This document shows positions 18,319 through 26,509 of a DNA stretch of 64,000 nucleotides, in pieces. The position numbers and the translations under genes were made by a program. The stretch is from Azonexaceae bacterium (GTDB lineage: Bacteria > Pseudomonadota > Gammaproteobacteria > Burkholderiales > Rhodocyclaceae): assembly GCA_009469675.1 (NCBI GenBank), contig SSSZ01000029.1, positions 1 through 64,000 of the forward strand, given 5' to 3'. Positions within the stretch are counted from its first letter, which is position 1, and the number at the start of each line of letters is the position of its first letter. A model generated the notes under the pieces. That model was not told where the DNA came from, did not search any database, and was given only the letters and a program-made list of their open reading frames with translations.

Positions 18319-19040
18319 ACTGCCTGCAAGAACAGCATTCGCGATGCAATTCCGGAAGCGGTGGTTTCACGCTGGTCGAATTAGCTATCGTTCTGGTAAT
18401 TTTTGCCCTACTGGCCGGCGGCCTCGTCGTTACGCTTTCCGCGCAACAGGATATCCAGCGCCTAGCCGAAACGAGACGCCAAATGGCAGACATTCGCGAA
18501 GCTTTACTCGGTTATGCCGTCTCCAACGGCCGTCTTCCCCCGCCCGCCGACCCGACCAAGGCCACTTCCACGGCCGGGGCGGGTTTGATCGACGAGGGTC
18601 GTGTCACTGGCGTTCTACCCTGGGCCACCCTCGGACTGCCGGAAACAGACCCGTGGGGGCGGCGCTACACCTACCGAGTGCGCACCGAATTCGCCGATCT
18701 GCCTTTGGGCGCTACGATTCCCACTTGCACCCCAACGCCGCTTCCTGCACTCGCCACCTTTGCCTTGTGCTCTGCAGGCAACATAACGGTATCTGACGGT
18801 CTCGTGGACATCGCCACCAATCTGCCCGCCATAGTCGTCTCCCATGGCAAAAACGGCCTTGGCGCCTACCTCCAGGACGGAACCCCGATTTCCGGCGCAA
18901 GCGGCGAAGAATTGGAAAATGCCAATAATGACACCAAATTCATTGCCCACGCCCAAACAACAAGTTTTGATGATGAAGTTGTCTGGATACCACTCCCGAT
19001 ATTGATGAACCGCATGATCGCCGCCGGCCGCCTACCCTGA
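18315..19040 (+). CDS. Type IV pilin-like protein (GFTLVE class)
   Basis: 241 aa. The leader ends with GSGG-FTLVELAIVLVIFALLAGG, a standard prepilin peptidase site with Glu5. The body has GRLPPPADPTK, VTGVLPWATLGLPETDPWGRRYTYRV and VVSHGKNGLGAYLQDG. The LPW.TL.LP..D..G.R..Y pattern is shared with the preceding protein, so the two are probably paralogues or partners in one fibre. ATG overlaps the preceding stop by 4 bases. GC content is again lower than in the assembly genes. Confidence 0.82.
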   Translation: MNCLQEQHSRCNSGSGGFTLVELAIVLVIFALLAGGLVVTLSAQQDIQRLAETRRQMADIREALLGYAVSNGRLPPPADPTKATSTAGAGLIDEGRVTGVLPWATLGLPETDPWGRRYTYRVRTEFADLPLGATIPTCTPTPLPALATFALCSAGNITVSDGLVDIATNLPAIVVSHGKNGLGAYLQDGTPISGASGEELENANNDTKFIAHAQTTSFDDEVVWIPLPILMNRMIAAGRLP

Positions 19041-19149
19041 GCGCCGCGGCCGTTACATCACCGTTATCTTATTGACCTAGTCCGGCGTCGCTGCCAAACT
19101 GGCCCATGCTGGCGTTCTCGCCGGCGGGGACGGAGAAGGGGTATTTGAG

Positions 19150-20448
19150 TTGAATTTTCGCGACACCGGGTTCGATCCCAGCGACGACGCCGAAACGCGG
19201 CTCAAGAAGTCGCTGCTCATTTTCGCCACGGGCCTGGTCAGCCTGGGCGCGATGCTCTGGCTTTTTCTCTACTGGCAGCTAGGCCCCCAGTTTTCGGCGA
19301 CGCCGCCCATTGCCTTCCAGTTGCTGCTGGCCGGGAACCTGCTCGTTTATTTCAAGACGCGCCATTTCGATTTTTTCCGCTACACCCAGTTGGCGCTGTT
19401 TCTTTTTGTCCCCTTCATCATCCAGTGGAGTATCGGCAATTTCATCACGGCCAGCGGCACCAGCCTGTGGGGCCTGCTGGCGCCGATCGGCGCAGTGCTC
19501 ATCCTGGGGCCGCGGGAATCCCTGGCCTGGTTCATCGCCTATATCTTCCTCACGGCGCTGTCGGGATTCTTCGACTACTTTCTCGCCGACAGCATCGTTC
19601 CTGCGGCTTCGCCGACGGTTTCGATCCGCACCAGCGTCTTCTTCTTCGCCCTCAATTTCGCGGCGATTTCGACCATCACCTATCTGCTGCTCCGCTATTC
19701 GGCCCAGGAGAAGGCCAAGGCCCAGGGCGAGCTGGAAGCCGCCCACGAACTCCTGAAGGAAGAGCAGGAACGTTCCGAACGCCTGCTCCTCAACATCCTC
19801 CCCGGCCCCGTGGCGGAACGCCTTAAACACGACAAGCAGACGATCGCCGACGGTTTTGCCGACGTCACGGTGATGTTCGCCGACATCGTCAATTTCACCA
19901 AGGTGGCCGAAGGCCTGTCGCCGCAGCAGGTGTTCGCCATGCTCAACCGGATTTTTTCCTCCTTCGACGAACTGGCGGAAAAACACGGCATGGAAAAAAT
20001 CAAAACCATCGGCGACGCCTACATGGTGGCCGGCGGCCTCAACAACGAGCAGGACAACTATTCAGTCGCCATCGCCGAACTGGCGCTGGCCATGCGCGAC
20101 CTGCTGCACCGGGATTTCAGCGTCAACCGCCTGCACCTGGAAATCCGCATCGGCATCGGCACCGGCCCGGTGGTCGCCGGGGTGGTGGGCAAGAAAAAGT
20201 TCATCTACGACCTCTGGGGCGACACCGTCAATCTGGCCAGCCGCATCACCAGCGAAGGCGTGCCGGGCATGATCCAGGTGGACGACACCACCTGGAAGCG
20301 CCTGCGCGACCATTTCGATTTCCACGAACCCCAGACCCTCTACCTCAAGGGCAAGGGCGACACCGTAGTGCATCGGCTGATCGGCCGCAAGCTGCGGCCG
20401 CCGGAACCGGCCGCCCGGCTCGAAGTCATGGCCGGATTGCGAGACTGA
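19150..20448 (+). CDS. Membrane-bound class III adenylate/guanylate cyclase
   Basis: 432 aa. Six hydrophobic segments occupy about residues 20-190, followed by a helical linker (EEQERSERLLLNILPGPVAERL, the typical cyclase transducer element) and a catalytic domain. Metal-binding Asp residues are in FADIVNFT (Asp245) and IGDAYM (Asp289); the purine-binding Lys is in EKIKTIGD and the second specificity Asp plus transition-state Asn are in LWGDTVNLASR (Asp358, Asn361). All catalytic positions appear intact and the Lys/Asp pair suggests ATP. Start is TTG at 19150 after GGAGAAGGGG. A weak TTGACC ... CAAACT promoter may lie at 19072-19100. The 3' end overlaps the convergent kinase gene by 23 bases. 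Confidence 0.88.
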   Translation: MNFRDTGFDPSDDAETRLKKSLLIFATGLVSLGAMLWLFLYWQLGPQFSATPPIAFQLLLAGNLLVYFKTRHFDFFRYTQLALFLFVPFIIQWSIGNFITASGTSLWGLLAPIGAVLILGPRESLAWFIAYIFLTALSGFFDYFLADSIVPAASPTVSIRTSVFFFALNFAAISTITYLLLRYSAQEKAKAQGELEAAHELLKEEQERSERLLLNILPGPVAERLKHDKQTIADGFADVTVMFADIVNFTKVAEGLSPQQVFAMLNRIFSSFDELAEKHGMEKIKTIGDAYMVAGGLNNEQDNYSVAIAELALAMRDLLHRDFSVNRLHLEIRIGIGTGPVVAGVVGKKKFIYDLWGDTVNLASRITSEGVPGMIQVDDTTWKRLRDHFDFHEPQTLYLKGKGDTVVHRLIGRKLRPPEPAARLEVMAGLRD

Positions 20449-22129
20449 AGGCGACCCGGCCGTCCCGGTTCTCGTCGAGGAGCAGGCGGAACCCGAGTTC
20501 CTCGGCCTGTCGGGCCGCGTGGTAAAGGCCGATCCCCAGGCCGTCGTCGGAGGTCACCGGCTCCCGCAGCAGGCGGTTGGCCAGATGATCGGCGATGGCT
20601 GAACCGCTGTCGCCGACCTTGAGGCAAAGGCTCTTCGGACCGGGGGAAAGTTCGACGACGATTTCGATGCCATCTTCCCGCCGCGCCTTGGCCAGGGCGT
20701 TCTGCAGCAGGTTTTCCGCCACGCTGTCGAACAAGCCCCGGGGGAGAAGCGCTCCCCGCTGCCAATAGCCGGCGACCCAGACCACCCGGGTTCCCCCGTA
20801 GCGCTGTTGCAGGCCGGCCCACCACTCGGACGCGTCGATCAGGTCGTCGGCCACCCGGGGCGGGCGCTGCAGCTTTTCCAGGGTCGATTTCAAGCGCTCG
20901 GCGATCTGCGGCAACTGGCGTCCCAGCAGTTCGGCGATGGCTTCCGGTTCGCCTGGCTGGGTGGCGGCGTAACACAGCGTGTGCAGCGACTGGAGCAGAT
21001 TCTTGACATCATGGGTCACCCGCGCCCCGGTTTCATAGACCGCCTGCTGGTAGCTCACCCGGTTGAGTTCCCGCGTCTGGCGCTTCACCAGATAGAACTC
21101 GCCGGCCAGGCGAAGCAGCCAATCGACGTGCCAATGGACCGCCGGCGAGGGCGGCTGGCGGAAGCACAGGGTCAGTCGCAAGGCGTCGCCCCGGGCGTAT
21201 TCATGGATAAAGGACGAAACGCTGCCGCATTCGCCGACCACCTCGCCGGCCTCCCAGCGCGCCCCCGTCACCCAGGGCAGGCGCAGCAGACGTCCCATTA
21301 CAGCCGCGAGGAAACGCTCCGGGTCGGGTTCACGCTCGCTTTCTTCCTTGATGACGATGAGCCACTGCTCAAGAGGCATCCCCAGGGAAAGCACATAGCG
21401 CGAAAAGGCCGAACCGATCCCCGCCACCCCGGCCCGGGGGTTCCAGACCCAGGCCAGCACGAGAAGCGCACCGGCAAGCGAGAGCGAGGTCCGGAACACC
21501 GCTTCCAGGTAATGGACGCGGCCGATCAGCATGTAGGCGAGGCTGCCCAGAACAAAAACCGCGAGAAAAAGAAAGAGCAGGACGCCGTAGAAAAAATCGA
21601 AGGCATCGCCGGCCCGGCGCTGGGGCTGATGGGCCGGGAAGAAGACGAGTCCGACCAGCAGCACCGGCAACTGAAAGGCCAGAACGTCGCGGGACAGGGG
21701 TTCGAGGGTGAGGGAACCCGGCGCCACCTCGGGAACGACGCCGAGGATCACCAGGGCCAGCAGATACCCGAAGGCGTAAAGATATCCGACACGTTCGAAG
21801 CGCTTGCCCGTCCAGAACACCCGCCCCCCGATCACCGCCCCCAAGGCGCCGCACCAGATCAGCAGGAGCCAGGGGGTCAGGGTCAGGGTGCTGAGCGCCA
21901 CGACGGCCAGGAGAACCGCGCCGTGCAAGGCGCTGATCCGCCGCTCGCCGGCCACGAAGGGCTGCCACAGCAGCATCAGCCCGACCGCCACCGGCCAGAG
22001 CAGGCGAACGGCCGAAAGCTGCCAGCCGCCAAAGGCGATGACGTGGAGGATGAGCAAATGGGCCGCCAATAGGGCATTGGGTTTACGCAAGGCCCAATCG
22101 GCAAGCTTCTTCCCGGGAAAATCGTTCAT
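20426..22129 (-). CDS. Multi-spanning sensor histidine kinase, PilS/PrsK-like
   Basis: 567 aa. About seven to eight transmembrane segments (residues about 18-245), then a cytoplasmic segment and a kinase core. The H box is in YETGARVTHDVKNLLQS (His before Asp), N box VAENLLQNAL, G1 VGDSGSAI and G2 GLGIGLYHA, so catalysis should be intact. HDVKN instead of HEIRN is seen in PrsK-type kinases. It is transcribed divergently from the pilin gene at 22261, whose promoter has a sigma54 signature. No response regulator is adjacent; the sigma54 activator at 6076 at the far end of the pilus locus is the plausible partner. Confidence 0.85.
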   Translation of the reverse strand: MNDFPGKKLADWALRKPNALLAAHLLILHVIAFGGWQLSAVRLLWPVAVGLMLLWQPFVAGERRISALHGAVLLAVVALSTLTLTPWLLLIWCGALGAVIGGRVFWTGKRFERVGYLYAFGYLLALVILGVVPEVAPGSLTLEPLSRDVLAFQLPVLLVGLVFFPAHQPQRRAGDAFDFFYGVLLFLFLAVFVLGSLAYMLIGRVHYLEAVFRTSLSLAGALLVLAWVWNPRAGVAGIGSAFSRYVLSLGMPLEQWLIVIKEESEREPDPERFLAAVMGRLLRLPWVTGARWEAGEVVGECGSVSSFIHEYARGDALRLTLCFRQPPSPAVHWHVDWLLRLAGEFYLVKRQTRELNRVSYQQAVYETGARVTHDVKNLLQSLHTLCYAATQPGEPEAIAELLGRQLPQIAERLKSTLEKLQRPPRVADDLIDASEWWAGLQQRYGGTRVVWVAGYWQRGALLPRGLFDSVAENLLQNALAKARREDGIEIVVELSPGPKSLCLKVGDSGSAIADHLANRLLREPVTSDDGLGIGLYHAARQAEELGFRLLLDENRDGRVAFSLAIRP

Positions 22130-22208
22130 ATTTCGACTACAGTGTCCATTTTTCGACAGCCTAGGCCAGCCCCGGCGGCGAAATCAGGTCATTTATTACC
22201 TTTTTCAT

Positions 22209-22224
22209 AGGCACAACTATTGCT
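22209..22224 (+). promoter_or_regulatory. Sigma54 (RpoN) promoter, -24/-12 type, for the pilin gene
   Basis: The sequence GGCACAACTATTGCT gives GG at 22210-22211 and GC at 22222-22223 with exactly 10 bases between, close to the RpoN consensus GGCAC-N5-TTGC. The predicted start is about 22235, leaving a 25-base leader with a GGGAG ribosome-binding site before the ATG at 22261. The region upstream (22130-22205) is AT-richer than average and could hold activator sites. Confidence 0.85.
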
Positions 22225-22260
22225 TAGAGTTGAGCACTACAAGCTTAGCGGGAGCATGCC

Positions 22261-22929
22261 ATGAAAAACAAACAAATGGGTTTCACCCTGGTGGAAATCG
22301 CCATCGTGCTGGTCATCATCGGCCTGCTGCTGGGCGGCGTCCTCAAGGGACAGGAACTCATCAACAGCGCCAAGGTGAAGAATTTCGCCAGCGATTTCCG
22401 CAACATTCCCATGTTCATCTACGGGTATCAGGACAAGTTCCGCGCCCTCCCCGGAGATGACAAGAATGCCGCCACCAACGTCGGCGGCGTGGTTGGAACC
22501 AACGGCACCGTTGGCAACGGCGTGATCGAGGGCTCCTGGAACACCGGTACGCCAACCGACGAAACCGCCGTTTTCTGGCAACACGTCCGCTTGGCCAATC
22601 TGGCACCCGGGCCGACGAACTACTCGGGGGCTGCGACCACGGCGGGCCTGCTTCCCACCAATGCCGACGGCGGCAAGATCGGGCTGCAAAGCGGGGCAAA
22701 CCTGCCGATCACAACCATGACCAAGACCTCCTACATCGTTTGTTCAGAAGGCATCCTGGGCAAATTCGTCAAGCAGCTCGACATCACCATGGACGACGGA
22801 AATACCGCCACCGGATCGATGCAGGCTGCGAAAATGAGCGATCTATCAGCGGTTGGCGCAACCCACGCCGCGGAAGCCACCGCCGCCATTGTCGATGGGA
22901 GTTCCTACACCGTGTGCCTGGGGTTCTGA
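22261..22929 (+). CDS. Type IV pilin / major pseudopilin-like protein
   Basis: 222 aa. Six-residue leader then the prepilin peptidase site MG-FTLVEIAIVLVIIGLLLGG, followed by LKGQELINSAKVKNF. The body is typical of larger betaproteobacterial prepilins (QDKFRALPGDDKNAATNVGG), with two Cys (YIVCSEG near the middle and TVCLGF at the C-terminus) likely to form the disulfide-bonded D region. It is monocistronic: sigma54 promoter upstream, strong terminator downstream. It is the best candidate for the main subunit of the fibre built by the 7543-19040 locus. Confidence 0.9.
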   Translation: MKNKQMGFTLVEIAIVLVIIGLLLGGVLKGQELINSAKVKNFASDFRNIPMFIYGYQDKFRALPGDDKNAATNVGGVVGTNGTVGNGVIEGSWNTGTPTDETAVFWQHVRLANLAPGPTNYSGAATTAGLLPTNADGGKIGLQSGANLPITTMTKTSYIVCSEGILGKFVKQLDITMDDGNTATGSMQAAKMSDLSAVGATHAAEATAAIVDGSSYTVCLGF

Positions 22930-22950
22930 CCCGCCGACCACGCCGACACA

Positions 22951-22979
22951 AGCCCGCCGCCCGGCGGGCTTTGTTTTTT
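22951..22979 (+). terminator. Rho-independent terminator of the pilin gene
   Basis: Arms AGCCCGCCG and CGGCGGGCT with a 2-base loop, followed by TTGTTTTTT. The T-run ends on the last base of the convergent antiporter gene's stop codon. Confidence 0.93.
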
Positions 22980-24931
22980 CACCCCTTCAACAGCCGCTGC
23001 TCGCCGGCGTCGACCGCCTCCGGCCCGCCCAGCAGCACCACCACGTCGCCTTCTTCCAAGCGGGTTTCGGCCGCCGGTTCGACGGCGCGGATGCCGCGGC
23101 GGCGGATGGCGCTGACTTCGCAGCCCAGGGCATCGAGGCGCAGTTCGGCCAGACTGGCGCCGATCGCCGCCGCCCCCCGGCCAAGCCAGATGGAGTGCAG
23201 GCGGGGCTGGCCGGCTTCGTCATCGTCGCGGTCGGAAAGGCCGTGGAAGAAGCCCCGGAGCAGTTTGTAGCGCTGCGAGCGGGCCTCGCGGATACGCCGC
23301 AGCACCCGGTTGAGCGGCACCCCGACCAGGACCAGGGCGTGGGAGGCAAGCATCAGGCTCGCCTCTAGGGATTCGGGCACGACCTCGGCGGCGCCGGCGC
23401 GGGCCAGGCGGTCCATGTCGCGTTCGTCGAGGGTGCGCACCACCACCGGCAGTTCGGGGCGGGCGTCGTGGACGTGGTGGAGGATTTTTTCCGCCGCCAC
23501 CGCATCGGCCACCGCGACGATGACCACGCTGGCCCGCATGAGGCCGGCGGCGGTAAGGCTTTCCCGCCGGGTCGCATCGCCGAAGACGACGTTTTCGCCG
23601 GCGCCGGCGGCCTCCCGCACGCGGTCGGGGTCGAGGTCGAGGGCGACGTAATTAACCCCCTCCTGCATCAGAAAGCGCGCCAGGTACTGGCCGTTGCGCC
23701 CGAAGCCGCAGACGATGGCGTGTTTTTCCGTTGACATGCTCTGGGCGGCGATCTGGGTGAGCTGCATGGAGCGCAGCATCCATTCGCTCGCCACGAAGCG
23801 CATGACGACCTTTTCGCTGTAATGGACGATGAAGGGCGCCAGCAGCATGGAAAGGACGAGGGCGGTGAGGACCACCTGCTCGACCACCTTGGGGATGGCG
23901 CCGACCTCGCCCAGGAGGACGAAGCCGAATTCGCCGCCGGCGGCGAGCCAGAGGCCGGAGCGGATGGCGTTGCCGGGAGTGGCCCCCAGCCGCCAGGAGA
24001 GGACGCCGACGACCAGCCCCTTGACGGCCAGGAGGGCGGCCAGGGCGACCAGGACGAGCCACCAGTTGGCGATCAGGGTCTGCATGTCGAGCCGCACGCC
24101 GACGGTGACGAAAAAAAGCCCCATGAGCACGTCGCGGAAGGGCTTGATGTCCTCTTCCACCTGGACGCGGTATTCGGTTTCCGAAATCAGCATGCCGGCG
24201 ACGAAGGCGCCGAGGGCGAGGGACAGGCCCGCCAGTTCGGTGATCTGGGCCAGCCCCAGGGTGATGAGGAGGACATTGAGGACGAAGACCTCCGATGACT
24301 TGGCCCGGGCCACCACATGGAACCAGCGCCGCATGAGGTGCTGGCCGAAGTAGAGGATGAGGGCGAGCACCGCCACCGCCTTGAGGAGCGCCTTGCCCAT
24401 CAGCATGGCGAGCATCTCCGGGGGCTGGGACAGGGCCGGGATGAGGACCAGCAACGGCACCACCGCCAGATCCTGGAAGAGCAGGACGCCCATGATTTCC
24501 CGCCCGTGGGGCGAATCGACCTGCAGGCGCTCGGCCAGGAGCTTGGTCAACACGGCCGTGGACGACATGGCGAGAACGCCTCCCAGCGCCACCCCCAGGT
24601 GCCACGAGTAGCCCAGCAGCAGCGTGCCGCCGGCGACCACGGCCATGGTCACGGCGACCTGCAACAGCCCCAGGCCGAAGACGATGCGCTTCATGGCGTA
24701 GAGCTTGGGCAGGGAGAATTCCAGCCCGATGGAGAACATCAGGAAGACGACGCCGAACTCCGCGAGTTGCCCGGCGCGGGAGACATCCTGGAGCAGATTG
24801 AGGGCGTGCGGGCCGATCAGCGTGCCGACCAGAAGGTAGCCGAGGATAGGCGGCAGGTTGAGGCGCCGGAAGAGCACCACCGCCGCCACCGAGGCGCCAA
24901 GGAGGACGAGGACGAGCGAGAGGGCGTTCAA
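22979..24931 (-). CDS. CPA2-family monovalent cation/proton antiporter with RCK domains (KefB/YbaL-like)
   Basis: 650 aa. The N-terminal ~385 residues form a 12-13 helix antiporter (MNALSLVLVLLGASVAAVVL; LFQDLAVVPLLVLIPAL with the QD ion-site pair; GLSLALGAFVAGMLISETEY; LAAGGEFGFVLLGE). This is followed by an RCK-N Rossmann domain beginning HAIVCGFGRNGQYLARFL (about 405-530) and an RCK-C domain (about 565-650). Likely potassium or sodium efflux gated by nucleotide or ligand binding at the RCK domain. It has no KefF/KefG partner nearby. Divergent from kdsD. Confidence 0.9.
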   Translation of the reverse strand: MNALSLVLVLLGASVAAVVLFRRLNLPPILGYLLVGTLIGPHALNLLQDVSRAGQLAEFGVVFLMFSIGLEFSLPKLYAMKRIVFGLGLLQVAVTMAVVAGGTLLLGYSWHLGVALGGVLAMSSTAVLTKLLAERLQVDSPHGREIMGVLLFQDLAVVPLLVLIPALSQPPEMLAMLMGKALLKAVAVLALILYFGQHLMRRWFHVVARAKSSEVFVLNVLLITLGLAQITELAGLSLALGAFVAGMLISETEYRVQVEEDIKPFRDVLMGLFFVTVGVRLDMQTLIANWWLVLVALAALLAVKGLVVGVLSWRLGATPGNAIRSGLWLAAGGEFGFVLLGEVGAIPKVVEQVVLTALVLSMLLAPFIVHYSEKVVMRFVASEWMLRSMQLTQIAAQSMSTEKHAIVCGFGRNGQYLARFLMQEGVNYVALDLDPDRVREAAGAGENVVFGDATRRESLTAAGLMRASVVIVAVADAVAAEKILHHVHDARPELPVVVRTLDERDMDRLARAGAAEVVPESLEASLMLASHALVLVGVPLNRVLRRIREARSQRYKLLRGFFHGLSDRDDDEAGQPRLHSIWLGRGAAAIGASLAELRLDALGCEVSAIRRRGIRAVEPAAETRLEEGDVVVLLGGPEAVDAGEQRLLKG

Positions 24932-24951
24932 GGTCGGAAAGCGAACTCGGG

Positions 24952-24957
24952 TATACT
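24952..24957 (+). promoter_or_regulatory. Probable -10 element (TATACT) of the kds-lpt operon
   Basis: TATACT followed by CCGG lies 18 bases before the kdsD ATG; the -35 region overlaps the 5' end of the antiporter gene and is weak. With the -10-like sites at 6043, 35813, 38140 and 42019 it shares a C/G discriminator immediately downstream. Confidence 0.45.
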
Positions 24958-24974
24958 CCGGCCATCATCATCGC

Positions 24975-25982
24975 ATGAAACCCATGGAACCACGCGCCCC
25001 CACCCAGAACTTCTCGCCCGAAAGGTCTCTGGAACTGGCCCGCCGGACGCTGACCATCGAAGCCGCCGCCGTATCGGGCCTGATCGACCGGCTGGACGGC
25101 GCCTTCGCCGCCGCCGTCCGGCTCGTCCTGGAAGCCCGCGGCCGGCTCATCGTCAGCGGCATCGGCAAATCCGGCCACGTCGCCCGCAAGATCGCCTCGA
25201 CCATGGCCAGCACCGGCACGCCGGCCTACTTCGTCCATCCCGCCGAGGCCAGCCACGGCGACCTCGGCATGATTACCCGCGACGATGTCCTCCTCGCCCT
25301 TTCCAATTCCGGCGAATCGGAAGAACTGGTGCGCATCGTCCCCATCGTCAAGCGCCAGGGGGCCAAGCTCATCGCCATGACCGGCAACGCCGCATCGTCC
25401 CTGGCCAAGGAAGCCGACGTCCACCTCGACGCCGGCGTCGCCCAGGAAGCCTGCCCCCACAACCTGGCGCCGACGGCCAGCACCACCGCCGCCCTGGCCC
25501 TCGGCGACGCCCTCGCGGTGGCGCTGCTCGACGCCCGCGGCTTCAGCGAGGAGGATTTCGCCCGCTCGCACCCGGGGGGCTCCCTCGGCCGGCGCCTCCT
25601 CACCCACGTCCGCGACGTCATGCGGGGCGGCGACGCGGTTCCCACGGTGGGGCCGGAGACGGCGCTGCCCGAGGCCATCCTCGCCATGTCCCGGGGCGGC
25701 CTCGGCCTGGTCGTCATCATCGGGGCCGACGGCGCCATCCGCGGCATCTTCACCGACGGCGACCTGCGCCGCGCCTTCGAAAAGCGCGTCGACCTGCAAC
25801 ACGCCACCATTGACCAGCTCATGCACCCCAGCCCCCGCACCATCGGCCCCGACCGGCTGGCTGTGGAGGCCGTCGAAATGATGGAGCGCCACCGCATCAA
25901 CGCCCTCCTCGTCACCGCCGGCGACGGCACCCTGGTCGGCGCCCTCAACATGCACGACCTGTTCACCGCCCGGGTGATCTGA
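24975..25982 (+). CDS. kdsD: D-arabinose 5-phosphate isomerase
   Basis: Converts ribulose 5-phosphate to arabinose 5-phosphate for Kdo and lipopolysaccharide synthesis. 335 aa from the ATG at 24975 (MKPMEPRAP). The SIS domain has GIGKSGHVARKIASTMASTG, HPAEASHGDLGMI, LALSNSGESEEL and APTASTTAALALGDALA; two CBS domains follow (DVMRGGDAVPTVG and QLMHPSPRTIG onwards). The length matches the family (about 325-335). The stop overlaps kdsC by one base. Confidence 0.95.
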   Translation: MKPMEPRAPTQNFSPERSLELARRTLTIEAAAVSGLIDRLDGAFAAAVRLVLEARGRLIVSGIGKSGHVARKIASTMASTGTPAYFVHPAEASHGDLGMITRDDVLLALSNSGESEELVRIVPIVKRQGAKLIAMTGNAASSLAKEADVHLDAGVAQEACPHNLAPTASTTAALALGDALAVALLDARGFSEEDFARSHPGGSLGRRLLTHVRDVMRGGDAVPTVGPETALPEAILAMSRGGLGLVVIIGADGAIRGIFTDGDLRRAFEKRVDLQHATIDQLMHPSPRTIGPDRLAVEAVEMMERHRINALLVTAGDGTLVGALNMHDLFTARVI

Positions 25983-26509
25983 TGGATGCCCGCCAGCGCG
26001 CTGCCCGCATCAAGCTCATGGCCTTCGACATCGACGGCGTGATGACCGACGGCGGCCTGATCTATACCGACGACGGGCACGAACTGAAAATCTTCAACGT
26101 CATGGACGGGCTGGGCCTCAAGTTCATGCAGCGGGCCGGCATCGAACTGGCCATCGTCACCGGCCGCCGCTCCGGCGTCGTCGCCGCCCGCGCTGCCGAT
26201 CTCGGCATTCGCCACGTCTTCCAGGGCAGCGAGGACAAGCGCAGCGCCGTCGGTGGCTTGATCGGGCAACTGGGAATCCACTGGCCTGAAGTCGCCTTCA
26301 TGGGCGACGACCTGATCGACCTCCCGGTCATGACCTGCTGCGGCTTTGCCGTCGCCCCCGCCAACGCCCACCCCCTCGTCAAGGAACGTGCCCACGCCGT
26401 CACCGAGGCTGGCGGCGGCCGCGGCGCCGTGCGCGAAGCCGTCGAGTTCGTACTCGCTGCCCAGGGCAAGCTCGACGCCGTCTTCGCCCCCTACCTCGAC
26501 CCGCAATGA
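25982..26509 (+). CDS. kdsC: 3-deoxy-manno-octulosonate-8-phosphatase
   Basis: A HAD-superfamily phosphatase that dephosphorylates Kdo-8-phosphate. 175 aa with the catalytic DxD motif (AFDIDGVMTDG), motif II (IVTGRRSG) and motif III/IV (DKRSAV ... FMGDDLIDLPVM). No cap domain, as expected for tetrameric KdsC. The C-terminal tail ends FAPYLDPQ. Overlaps kdsD by 1 base and lptC by 4 bases. Confidence 0.95.
   Translation: MDARQRAARIKLMAFDIDGVMTDGGLIYTDDGHELKIFNVMDGLGLKFMQRAGIELAIVTGRRSGVVAARAADLGIRHVFQGSEDKRSAVGGLIGQLGIHWPEVAFMGDDLIDLPVMTCCGFAVAPANAHPLVKERAHAVTEAGGGRGAVREAVEFVLAAQGKLDAVFAPYLDPQ

Noticed and set aside
22951-22979. Bidirectional terminator for the pilin and antiporter genes
   Set aside because: On the minus strand the hairpin is not followed by a T-run, so only plus-strand termination is supported.
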